Source: Acidobacteriota bacterium
GTDB lineage: Bacteria > Acidobacteriota > Terriglobia > Bryobacterales > UBA6623
Assembly: GCA_016125275.1 (NCBI GenBank)
Contig: WGMB01000003.1
Location: forward strand, 496,001 to 560,000
Reading direction: 5' to 3'
Length of the DNA stretch: 64,000 bases
Below, one piece after another: positions 34,698 to 45,143 of the stretch. The translations under genes were made by a program, and so were the position numbers. The first letter of the stretch is position 1. Each line of letters starts with the position of its first letter. Below the pieces are notes generated by a model. It was not told the DNA's origin. It made no database searches and worked only from the letters and a program-made list of their open reading frames with translations.

Positions 34698-35138
34698 GTC
34701 CGCCTACGCAAGGACGTTCGCGGGCCAAGCGGGATGAGTTACGGAGCCTGCGGAAGAAATAGAGAGGGAACGTACGCAGCGAACCCGCAACATGGAACGG
34801 CGGGGAAATATCGGCCGCCGCGCCGGTCCCGGCCGCCGTCAGGGCTTGACACCCCGCGTTACCCTAGGACCAGCAAGGTCGCCGAAAAGACGCCCTTTCC
34901 TTTCTCAGGGCAGCCAGGGCAGCCGGCCGCCTGAGATCGCCACAACGTAGCATTCGCCGGCAAATGGCGGCTCAACGCCTCCGTCGAGCCTGCCAAGCTG
35001 CGCCGGAAATGGCTCACTCTGGCTCAGATTGGCTCACTCTGGCTCACTTTTCGAAGAAAAAAAGCGTTGGCGCGCCCCTCGAATCCGCCAAATGTGGGGC
35101 GAGGGCCGCGCGCGCCCCCGCCGGGCGTCCTGTCCGCG
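34698..35138. other. Long intergenic region with 10-bp tandem repeat
   Basis: About 440 bp between the ECF sigma factor and sodC. It contains no convincing reading frame. The clearest structure is a 4x10-bp tandem repeat at 35010-35049 listed separately, followed by an A-rich run (35055-35063) that is unusual in this GC-rich DNA. A shorter direct repeat GGGCAGCCAGGGCAGCC occurs around 34910. Both flanking genes read on the minus strand, so the promoter of the sigma factor gene should lie at the left end of this region. Confidence 0.5.
35010..35049. repeat. Tandem repeat of TGGCTCACTC-type 10-mers
   Basis: Four consecutive 10-bp units: TGGCTCACTC, TGGCTCAGAT, TGGCTCACTC and TGGCTCACTT. They share TGGCTCA and vary only in the last three bases. 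One helical turn per unit would place the repeated element on the same DNA face, as in multi-site protein binding. Role unknown. Confidence 0.85.
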
Positions 35139-35684
35139 TTAATCCTTCTCGATCACGCCGCAGGCGATCCGCGAACCGGCGTCGCCGGAAGGCTGGGACT
35201 TGTAGTCGTCCTGGCCGTCATGCACGACGATGGCCGATCCGTCCGAATCCATCAGATTGCCCGAGCCCTTTCCGAATGTCACATCCGGGTTGGCAACCTC
35301 GAGCATGATCTTGCCGCTGCTGGGAACCTCGAAGTTCGGCATGTCGCCGGAGTGGTGGTGTTTGCCCGCGAAGTAGCCGTGCTCGGCCTTGGTCGGATTG
35401 AAGTGACCGCCGGCCGACTTGAAGTCCGGCGCCTCGCAGGAGCCCTTTTCGTGAATGTGGAACGCGTGCCGGCCGGGCGGCAGCCCGTCGAAGCGCACCT
35501 GAATCAAAACCACGTCCACGCCCTGCCGAAGCTCCGCCTCGCCCACGCTCTTGCCTTGGGCGTTCTTTAGTACCGCATGCGCCGTGGCTCCCTCGCCCAT
35601 CGAACCATGCCCCGCGGCGCCGAATGCCGCCACCGAGCTCATCGCCGCCAGGGCTGAAGCCGCTAGTGTTGTTCGCAACTGCAT
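35139..35684 (-). CDS. sodC: Copper/zinc superoxide dismutase, exported
   Basis: A 181-residue SodC. The start at 35684 has GAGGAGG 5 nt upstream and begins a signal peptide (MQLRTTLAASALAAMSSVAA). Metal ligands are present in HAFHIHEKGSCEAP, AGGHFNP, HHHSGDMPNF and VVHDGQDDYKSQPSGDAGSRIACG, including the disulfide cysteines (GSC and IAC) and the active-site arginine. It converts superoxide to peroxide and oxygen in the periplasm. It lies downstream of the efflux operon on the same strand but is separated by a strong hairpin. Confidence 0.97.
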   Translation of the reverse strand: MQLRTTLAASALAAMSSVAAFGAAGHGSMGEGATAHAVLKNAQGKSVGEAELRQGVDVVLIQVRFDGLPPGRHAFHIHEKGSCEAPDFKSAGGHFNPTKAEHGYFAGKHHHSGDMPNFEVPSSGKIMLEVANPDVTFGKGSGNLMDSDGSAIVVHDGQDDYKSQPSGDAGSRIACGVIEKD

Positions 35685-35741
35685 GTGAACCTCCTCGCCC
35701 GCCCGATTCAAAAACCCGACGAGTCAAGTGGAGGACACCGC

Positions 35742-35767
35742 GCGGCGCGGAACCGTTTCCGCGCCGC
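35742..35767 (-). terminator. Strong hairpin between DUF2892 gene and sodC
   Basis: A perfect 11-bp stem (35742-35752 with 35757-35767) with a 4-nt loop lies about 24 nt after the stop of the DUF2892 gene in the direction of transcription. No U-run follows at once, so it is terminator-like but not classical; it may end or attenuate the efflux operon or protect its 3' end. A short U-rich stretch follows about 30 nt later. Confidence 0.45.
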
Positions 35768-35790
35768 TGTGCGGAAAGCCGCATCCGCGC

Positions 35791-35990
35791 CTACGAGCGC
35801 ACCACCGAATCGGGCACGCCGACCTTGCGCAGAATCGACATCATCGGGCACCAATTGGTGAACGCCGACTGGAACAGGTTCAGCCCCACGAAGCCCGTGA
35901 AGAGGTACCAGTAGGGGTTCACCCAGTAGCCCAGCGCCAGGCTGAGCATCACGACAAAGCCTGCAATCAGGCGCAACCAGCGATCGACAG

Positions 35991-35994
<4 letters not shown>
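35791..35994 (-). CDS. DUF2892 (YgaP-like) small membrane protein
   Basis: A 67-residue protein of the DUF2892 family: [59 protein letters not shown]. It has two transmembrane helices and the conserved NWCPM cysteine. Related domains are fused to rhodanese in YgaP and often occur in sulfur- or metal-stress operons. Its ATG overlaps the TGA of the upstream RND gene (ATGA), so it is the last translated gene of that operon. Confidence 0.92.
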
Positions 35995-39175
<3,181 letters not shown>

Positions 39176-39179
<4 letters not shown>

Positions 39180-40345
39180 TGAGCCGCCTCCTGGGCCGTG
39201 GCCCGCGCGCCGTCGACCGCCTGGGCAGGGTCGAGCACGACGCGGTCGCCGGCCTCGAGACCGGAGAGAACCTCATAGCGGCCGTCGGCGAGCTCGCCCA
39301 GCGTCACCAGCCGCCGCACCAGCCGATCCTGCTCCACCACGAACACCGAGCGAAGTTGCCCGCGGGTGACTACCGCCGAGGCCGGCGCCGTCAGTCCGGC
39401 CTGCTCCGCGCCCGGCAGAAAGGCTCGCCCGTAGAGCCCGGAGCGCAGCGCCGCGTTCGCCGGCAGGGCCAGCTTCGCCACGAAGCTGCGCGAGCCCCTG
39501 TCCACCGTCGGCACGATCTCCACGACCCGCGCGCTCGACGGCCCCTCGGCGCCGAGGGCCTCGATCTCCACCCGCAACTCTTGGCCGACGCGCAGATTGG
39601 GCAGCCGCGACTCCGGCACGGCGACCTCCAGACGGTAGCCGCCGGACTGCTCGATCTCGAGCAGAGGCGTCCCGGGAGCGGCCAACGCGCCGGGGTCGAC
39701 CATCCGCTGGGTCACGTAGCCGCTCACCGGCGCCGGAATCTGGGCGTAGGTTAGCCGGGTTTCCGCTTGTGCGATGGCGGCTTCAGCCTGCGCCCGCTTG
39801 GCCTCGGCTTGCGCCTTCTGGGAACGAGCCAGCTCCACGGCCGCCTCCGCCCCGCGCAGCCGCGCGGCGGCCTCGTCGTACTCCTGTTGCGAAACGCTCT
39901 TCTTGCCCAGCAGCTCCTCGAAGCGGCTGTGCGTCACCGCAGCCAGGTCGAGCTGCGACTGCGCGGCGGCGATCGCCTGGCCGCCGGCCACGATGGCGCT
40001 GGCGGCTTCGGCGCGGGCCGCCTGGGCGGCGCTCAGGCCGGCCCGCAGCTCGCGGTCTTCCAGCACGATCAGCGGCTGGCCGGCGCGCACCGCTTGGCCC
40101 TCGGCCGCCTTCACTTCCTGCACGTAGCTGAGGATGCGAGCGGAAACGGTCACGCGTTTCTGGGCGGCCACGCTGCCGATCAGGGGAACCTCTTCACTGC
40201 GCGAGGAAGGCGCCAGCGTCTCCACGCGGACGGCGATCGGCGCCATCTCGGCCGCCGGAGCGGCGTCGCCGTGGCCCTCCTCCGGAGCGCCTCCGCAGGC
40301 GAAGCCGCCGAGCAGGATCACAACGGGAATCAGTCTTTTCATCAC
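39176..40345 (-). CDS. RND periplasmic adaptor (membrane fusion) lipoprotein
   Basis: A 389-residue HlyD/AcrA-type adaptor. The N-terminus [19 protein letters not shown] carries a lipobox (GGFAC). [26 protein letters not shown] is the first lipoyl half; a long alanine-rich coiled-coil hairpin follows ([16 protein letters not shown]..., residues about 105-205), then the second lipoyl half ([17 protein letters not shown]) and beta-barrel. It links the RND pump to the outer-membrane channel. It starts at GTG 40345 (or ATG 40342), overlapping the TGA of the TolC-like gene. Confidence 0.95.
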
Positions 40346-41688
40346 AGCAAGGCCTCCGAAGAGAGAGTCAGCACGCCGGCGGCGTGGTCCAGCTTGGCGC
40401 GGGCGACGCGTTGGTCGTAGAGCGCCGCCAGTCGTTGAAAGCGTGCGCCGGTCAGGGCGTTCTCGCTGCGCAGCAACGACGTCACGTCCTCCAGCCCGGC
40501 TTGGTAGCGATTGCGCACGATGCGCAGGGATTCCTCGGCTTGCTCGATCGCCGCCCCGGCCACTCTCAGCCGCTCCGTCGCGGTCGAGAAAGCCGTCCAG
40601 GCTTGGCGCACCTCGAGCTCCGCGGCTGACGCGGCCCTCCGCCGCGCCGCCTCGGCCTGCGCTTGTCCGGCGGCGGCCTGATCGATGCGGGCCTGCGTCT
40701 CACCGCCCTTCCACAGGTCCCAGCGCATGCCCACGCCGGCCAGCCAGTTGCCGCCGCCCTGGTTCACGAACCGCGCGCGGTCGGCCTCCAAGGCGCCTTG
40801 CGCGAACACCTGCGGCAGTCGAGCGGCCCCTGCCTGGCGGGCGTTCTCGGCCGCCATGTCCACGCCAAGCTGGGCCTGCCGCAGATCCGGCCGCTCGCCT
40901 CGAGCCAGCGCGATGCGGCCGGCCAAATCATCGGCCGGCGCGGACGCCTCGGCCAACGGCGTCGACAGCGTGCGTGGCGTCTCCAGCGGCAGGCCCAGCG
41001 CATCATTGAGTGCGGCGATGGCGACTTCCGCATCGCCCGCAGCTTGGATGCGCTGCTGCTCGATCGCCGCCCGATGCGCCTGCACGGCCAGTACGTCGGC
41101 CTGCGTCGCCATGCCCGCGTCGAACATCGCCTGGGCGCGCTCGAGGTCCGCGTCCACCGAACGCAGAGCGTCCTGGGTAGTGGCGAGGCCGGCCGCGGCC
41201 AGGTCTGCGCCGAAGTAGGTCTGCACCACGCCCAGCAGCACGTCCTCTTGCCGCCGCTCGGTCTCGGCCTCGGACATCTGCTTCTGCAGCCGCGCCGCCG
41301 CGATGGCGCTCTTGGTGCGATGCGCGTCGAACAGCGTCTGCTCCACCCGCACCAGCGACTGGAAGTTCTGCACCGAGGCCGGGTTGTTCAGCGTGTTGAT
41401 GGCGAAGTTGGCTTCGGTAAAGCGCCGCTGGTTCAGCAACGTTCCGAAGGCGAACACCGGGTTGTTGCTGCGGGTGTAGGACTCCTGCCAGCTCAGCCGC
41501 GGCAGCCGACCCGCCGCGGCCACGCGCACGCCGGCGTCGGCCGCTTGTTCGCCGGCCGCGGCGCCCTCTAGCGCGGGGTTGGATTCGAGCGCCAGACGCG
41601 CGGCTTCGATCAGCGTCAGCGGCTCCTGGCTGTAACCCGGTAGGGCCGCCAGGAGCAGGATTGTCGCCTGGAACACAGATCTCGTCAT
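40342..41688 (-). CDS. TolC-family outer-membrane efflux channel
   Basis: A 448-residue outer-membrane factor. A signal peptide (MTRSVFQATILLLAALPGYS) precedes EPLTLIEAARLALESNPAL, the typical first helix of TolC proteins; the two repeated OEP halves (LPRLSWQESYTRSNNP, then the second at LDLWKGG with QAEAARRRAASAAELE) are recognisable. It would form the trimeric exit duct of the tripartite pump encoded in the same operon. GGAGAG lies 7 nt upstream of the ATG. It begins 34 nt after the ArsR-type regulator gene. Confidence 0.93.
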   Translation of the reverse strand: MTRSVFQATILLLAALPGYSQEPLTLIEAARLALESNPALEGAAAGEQAADAGVRVAAAGRLPRLSWQESYTRSNNPVFAFGTLLNQRRFTEANFAINTLNNPASVQNFQSLVRVEQTLFDAHRTKSAIAAARLQKQMSEAETERRQEDVLLGVVQTYFGADLAAAGLATTQDALRSVDADLERAQAMFDAGMATQADVLAVQAHRAAIEQQRIQAAGDAEVAIAALNDALGLPLETPRTLSTPLAEASAPADDLAGRIALARGERPDLRQAQLGVDMAAENARQAGAARLPQVFAQGALEADRARFVNQGGGNWLAGVGMRWDLWKGGETQARIDQAAAGQAQAEAARRRAASAAELEVRQAWTAFSTATERLRVAGAAIEQAEESLRIVRNRYQAGLEDVTSLLRSENALTGARFQRLAALYDQRVARAKLDHAAGVLTLSSEALL

Positions 41689-41706
41689 ATCTAGACTCTC
41701 CGATAT
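41687..41706 (-). promoter_or_regulatory. Possible second operator at the tolC-like start
   Basis: An inverted repeat ATATC (41687-41691) / GATAT (41702-41706) with a 10-bp spacer overlaps the ribosome site and start codon of the TolC-like gene. Its half sites resemble the AT-rich arms at the arsR promoter. It could be a weak second regulator site, or chance in a locally AT-rich spot. Confidence 0.25.
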
Positions 41707-41722
41707 TTAGCCGCAAAAAAAG

Positions 41723-42040
41723 TCATTGCTTTCCGGCCCCGAACCGCTTCTGCACGCATTGCATGACGCTTTCCAATTGCGGTTCGGCGACGCGGTAGAA
41801 GGCCTTGCGCCCTTCCCGCTGGCTCTCCAGCAGGCCGCAACGCTGCATCAGGCGGAGATGCTCGGACGCCATGTGGCTGGGGATCTCGCACGCCTGCGCC
41901 AACTCACCCACCGTGTAGCGCCCGCCGAGCATCATCTCGATCATCCGCAAGCGGTGAGGATGAGCGATTGTGCGCAGGCATTCGGCGGCTACGTTGAGGT
42001 CGTCGAGCGAAGTCAACTCGGTGTCGCTTCGAGGTTCCAT
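41723..42040 (-). CDS. ArsR-family transcriptional regulator of the efflux operon
   Basis: A 105-residue winged-helix repressor. The HTH reads HPHRLRMIEMMLGGRYTVGELAQACEIPSHMASEHLRLM, followed by the wing GLLESQREGRKAFYRV. It contains four cysteines (C21, C51, C68, C95). C51 lies in the ELxxxC recognition region where metal-sensing ArsR proteins bind As/Sb; C21 and C95 lie in the flanking helices, a placement reminiscent of the thiol pair of sulfide/persulfide sensors of the BigR type. It is first in the operon arsR-tolC-MFP-RND-DUF2892 and probably represses it, with its own promoter covered by a matching palindrome. Confidence 0.9.
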   Translation of the reverse strand: MEPRSDTELTSLDDLNVAAECLRTIAHPHRLRMIEMMLGGRYTVGELAQACEIPSHMASEHLRLMQRCGLLESQREGRKAFYRVAEPQLESVMQCVQKRFGAGKQ

Positions 42041-42046
42041 AACTCA

Positions 42047-42074
42047 ATCGTATCGAAACCTTACGATATGTCAA
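42047..42074 (-). promoter_or_regulatory. arsR operon promoter with overlapping palindromic operator
   Basis: On the minus strand TTGACA (42074-42069) is followed after 16 bp by TACGAT (42052-42047), a fair -35/-10 pair. The inverted repeat ATCGTA (42067-42062 as read on this strand) / TACGAT (42052-42047) with a 9-bp spacer covers the spacer and -10 element, as expected for ArsR repressors. Only 6 nt separate the -10 from the ATG at 42040, so the transcript would be leaderless or nearly so. Confidence 0.65.
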
Positions 42075-42112
42075 TACAAAATCGACTCCGGCCCCGATAG
42101 CATGGCCAACAC

Positions 42113-42394
42113 ATGCCCGCAGACCGCCTGCACGCCGAAGCCTGGATCGGCGACGCCGTCCTCAGCCTTTACGTCCGCCGCCGCATTCTCGAGCGCGACG
42201 GCCGCGTCGACGGCGAAAAGTCCACCCGAATGACCTCCAACCGGTTCCTCGCCGCGTGGGGAGACCCTACGGCCGTCGAAGCCCGCATCGGGCGCATCTA
42301 CGAAGCTGACGGGCTCGAGGCAGCCTTCGCCTGGATCGAAGCCGAGCTGGCGCCCCGCTTCGACCGCGAGGAGCGCAACCGCCATCGGCGCTAG
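42113..42394 (+). CDS. Ribonuclease III domain protein, Mini-III-like
   Basis: A 93-residue protein starting MPADRLHAEAWIGDAVLSLY. The EAWIGDAVLSLYVRRRIL stretch matches the RNase III signature as in Mini-RNase III (AYIGDAVYxLYVR), including the catalytic-type aspartate, and a second helix TRMTSNRFLAAWGD follows. It lacks a double-stranded RNA-binding domain and is short even for Mini-III, so it may be a minimal or accessory RNase III fold. Catalytic competence is uncertain. It lies 27 bp upstream of the sulfatase gene. Confidence 0.65.
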   Translation: MPADRLHAEAWIGDAVLSLYVRRRILERDGRVDGEKSTRMTSNRFLAAWGDPTAVEARIGRIYEADGLEAAFAWIEAELAPRFDREERNRHRR

Positions 42395-42420
42395 GGCCCG
42401 ATGCGGTATCCTCTTCGCTG

Positions 42421-44187
42421 ATGAAACGCCTGTTTTTGTTTGTATTCTTGCTGTTCCTGCTCGCAGGCTGTTCTCCTGTTCCCCCTCCGAGCAACGCCGC
42501 CCGGCCCAACATCGTCATCGTCCTGGCTGACGATCAGGGCTGGGGCGACCTGAGTATTCACGGCAACACCAACCTGTCCACGCCCCAGATCGACTCGATC
42601 GGCGAGGACGGGGCGTTATTTGACCGCTTCTACGTCAGCCCGGTGTGCTCGCCCACCCGGGCCGAGCTGCTCACGGGCCGCTACCACGCGCACGGAGGCG
42701 TCGGCGGCGTGAGCCGCGGCGAAGAGCGCCTCGATCTCGATGAGCGCACCATCGCCGAGGCCTTCCAGGCGGCGGGATACCACACCGCCGCATTCGGCAA
42801 GTGGCACAACGGCACCCAGTCGCCCTACCGGCCCAACGACCGCGGGTTCGACGAATATTACGGCTTCACCTCCGGGCACTGGGGCGAGTACTTCTCCCCG
42901 CTGCTGGAGCACAACGCCACGCTCACCAAGGGCGAGGGCTTCATCATCGACGACCTCACCAACCATGCTCTGTCCTTCATGGAGGAGCACAAGAGCGAAC
43001 CCTTCTTCGTCTACCTGCCCTACAACACGCCGCACTCGCCCATGGACGTCCCCGACGAGTATTGGGATCGCTTCAAGGACAAGGAGCTGGCGATGCGCAA
43101 CCGCGACCCCGAGCGCGAATCCATCCCCGTAACCCGCGCCGCCCTGGCCATGGTGGAGAACATCGACTGGAACGTCGGTCGCGTGCTCGCCAAGCTCGAC
43201 GATCTCCAACTAGCCGAAAACACGATCGTGCTGTACTTCTCCGACAACGGCCCCAACAGCTACCGCTGGAACGACGATATGAAGGGCCGCAAAGGCTCTG
43301 TCGACGAAGGCGGCGTCCGCTCGCCGCTGCTGGTGCGCTGGCCCGGCCACATCGCCCCCGGCACGAAGATCGACCGCATCGCCGCCGCCATCGACCTGCT
43401 GCCGACCCTGACCGACCTGGCCGGCATTGAGCGGGTCGGCGACAAGCCCCTCGACGGCCGCAGCCTTCGCCCGCTGCTGCTGGGCGAGGACGCCGCCTGG
43501 CCTGATCGCACTCTGTTTACCGAGTGGGGCCGCCGCGTCAGCCTGCGCACGCAGCAGTTCCGCCTGGACAACGACGGCGCCCTGTTCGACATGACCGCCG
43601 ACCCGGGGCAGCGCCTGGATGTCTCCAGCCAACATCCCGACGTGGCCGAGAAGCTTCGCGGCGAGCTCGAGACCTGGCGGCAGATGTGCCTGCGCGAGAT
43701 CGGCGAGTCCTCCGAGCGCCCTTTCACCGTCGGTTACGCCGACCTCACGATGCTGCCCGCGCGCGACGGCGAGCCGCACGACGGCGTGGAGCGTAGCGCC
43801 AAGGCTCCCAATTGCTCGTTCTTCACCAATTGGACCTCCACCAAGGGCTCGATGACCTGGAATGTGGAGGTCGGCTCGGCGGGCCGTTACCAGGCCGTGG
43901 TGCACTACACCTGCGCGGAGGGTGACGTGGGCTCCACCATCGAGCTTTCGCTCGGCGACGCCAAGGTCTCCGCCCAGATCACAGAGGCCTTCGACCCGCC
44001 CCTGCGTGGCGCCGAGCACGACCGCACGCCCCGCGGCAGCGAGTCGTACGTCAAGGACTTCAAGCCGCTCGAACTGGGCGAGCTGGACCTGCCGGCGGGC
44101 CGCGGTACGCTGACCCTCAAGGCGCTCGACGTAGCCGGCAAGCAGGTGGCCGACGTACGCTTCGTGATGCTGAAGAAGGTGAAGTAG
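42421..44187 (+). CDS. Sulfatase lipoprotein (type I, formylglycine)
   Basis: A 588-residue exported sulfatase. The N-terminus MKRLFLFVFLLFLLAGC has a lipobox (LAGC). Metal site NIVIVLADDQGWGD, then the active-site signature CSPTRAELLTGRY, in which the cysteine is converted to formylglycine, then GKWHNG and a FSDNGPNSY metal ligand block. After about residue 455 a separate beta-sandwich domain follows (SMTWNVEVGSAGRYQAVVHY, ELDLPAGRGTLTLKALDVAG), likely carbohydrate binding. It removes sulfate esters from glycans. The maturase (FGE or anSME) is not in the window. Confidence 0.93.
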   Translation: MKRLFLFVFLLFLLAGCSPVPPPSNAARPNIVIVLADDQGWGDLSIHGNTNLSTPQIDSIGEDGALFDRFYVSPVCSPTRAELLTGRYHAHGGVGGVSRGEERLDLDERTIAEAFQAAGYHTAAFGKWHNGTQSPYRPNDRGFDEYYGFTSGHWGEYFSPLLEHNATLTKGEGFIIDDLTNHALSFMEEHKSEPFFVYLPYNTPHSPMDVPDEYWDRFKDKELAMRNRDPERESIPVTRAALAMVENIDWNVGRVLAKLDDLQLAENTIVLYFSDNGPNSYRWNDDMKGRKGSVDEGGVRSPLLVRWPGHIAPGTKIDRIAAAIDLLPTLTDLAGIERVGDKPLDGRSLRPLLLGEDAAWPDRTLFTEWGRRVSLRTQQFRLDNDGALFDMTADPGQRLDVSSQHPDVAEKLRGELETWRQMCLREIGESSERPFTVGYADLTMLPARDGEPHDGVERSAKAPNCSFFTNWTSTKGSMTWNVEVGSAGRYQAVVHYTCAEGDVGSTIELSLGDAKVSAQITEAFDPPLRGAEHDRTPRGSESYVKDFKPLELGELDLPAGRGTLTLKALDVAGKQVADVRFVMLKKVK

Positions 44188-44196
44188 AGGGCCGCC

Positions 44197-45000
44197 TCAC
44201 TCCCGAACCGGCGGGCGAAAGCCCAACTGCATCGAGGTGCGCAGAGCCGCCTCGCAGACGATCGCGGCGCACTCGGCAATGCGTTGGTCGGTCAGCAGTG
44301 ATGTCGGCGCGCTCACGCTCACCGCGGCCACCGCCAGCCCGTCGCGCTGAAAGATGGGCGCGGCCACGCAGCGGACGCCCTGCACCATCTCCTCGTCGTC
44401 CACCGCGTAGCCCCTGGCGCGAATCCGCGCGACCTCGCGCTTCATGGCGTCTCCCGTGGTGATGGTGTTGGCGGTAAACCGCGTTCGTTCCACGGCGAAC
44501 AGCAGGTCGATCTCGCGCGGCTCGCGGTACGCCAGCATGGCCTTCCCGAGCCCCGTGCAGTGCAGCGGCCAGCGTTCGCCGATCTCGGCGAACAGGTGCG
44601 ATTCCCCGGGCTGGCTGATCGTATGCAGATACATGAGCGCCCGCTCGTGCCAGGCCGCCAGATGGGCCATGCCGCCGGCCCGCTCCATCATCGAGTGCAT
44701 CAGCGGCAGCGCCGCCTGATAGACCGCCGAGTGGCGCAAGAACGCCGTCCCCACCCAGAACGATTTGGGGCTCAGCCGGTAGAGGCGGCTGCGGACGTCC
44801 TGTTCCACCAGTCCCGCCTCGCACAGCGTGCGCACCATGCGATGCGCCGAGCCCTTCACCATCTTCAAGCGCGCCACGATCTCCGTCAGAGACAGCTCGT
44901 AGGGCGGTTCGGCCAGGATGTCGAGCACCCGCAAGCAGCGCAGGGTCGAGCTCATCGCGTTGGAAGAGAGCTTGGAACGGGACGCTGCCGAAGAAGCCAT
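44197..45000 (-). CDS. IclR-family transcriptional regulator
   Basis: A 267-residue IclR protein. N-terminal winged helix: SSTLRCLRVLDILAEPPYEL, SLTEIVARLKMVKGSAHRMV, RTLCEAGLVEQD. The effector domain has HSMMERAGGMAHLAAWHE, the LHCTGLGKAMLAY signature, and GYAVDDEEMVQGVRCVAAPI. IclR factors sense small organic acids or sugars. It is divergent from the second Oar-like receptor, with a palindrome and a strong promoter between them, so it probably controls that receptor and perhaps the sulfatase convergent with it. Confidence 0.95.
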   Translation of the reverse strand: MASSAASRSKLSSNAMSSTLRCLRVLDILAEPPYELSLTEIVARLKMVKGSAHRMVRTLCEAGLVEQDVRSRLYRLSPKSFWVGTAFLRHSAVYQAALPLMHSMMERAGGMAHLAAWHERALMYLHTISQPGESHLFAEIGERWPLHCTGLGKAMLAYREPREIDLLFAVERTRFTANTITTGDAMKREVARIRARGYAVDDEEMVQGVRCVAAPIFQRDGLAVAAVSVSAPTSLLTDQRIAECAAIVCEAALRTSMQLGFRPPVRE

Positions 45001-45024
45001 GGGAAAACCCTTGCACCAGATTAT

Positions 45025-45080
45025 CGATAGGAATTTATCGGTCCACTAGTCTTGACAGTCCGGCGGGCCTTTCTTATCCT
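45025..45080 (+). promoter_or_regulatory. Promoter of the Oar receptor and IclR-type palindrome
   Basis: TTGACA (45052-45057), 17 bp, TATCCT (45075-45080): a consensus -35 with perfect spacing and an acceptable -10, pointing toward the receptor gene start at 45144. Twelve bp upstream of the -35 lies the palindrome CGATA-GGAATT-TATCG (45025-45040), in the AT-rich gap after the iclR start (45000). It is the obvious candidate site for the IclR-family protein encoded next door. Confidence 0.7.
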
Positions 45081-45143
45081 GCACCCAACTTACAAAGCGA
45101 GTGTAGGTTTCGCAATGTGGAACAGGGAAAAGGAGGTCTATCC

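Noticed and set aside
34840-34875. A TTGACA-like -35 in the sodC/sigma intergenic region.
   Set aside because: No acceptable -10 at 15-18 bp spacing was found downstream on that strand.
42640-42700. The sulfatase as a serine-type sulfatase matured by anSME only.
   Set aside because: The signature is C-S-P-T-R, a cysteine type. Either maturase could act on it, but no maturase gene is in the window; the radical SAM protein at 61.4-63.2 kb does not look like anSME.
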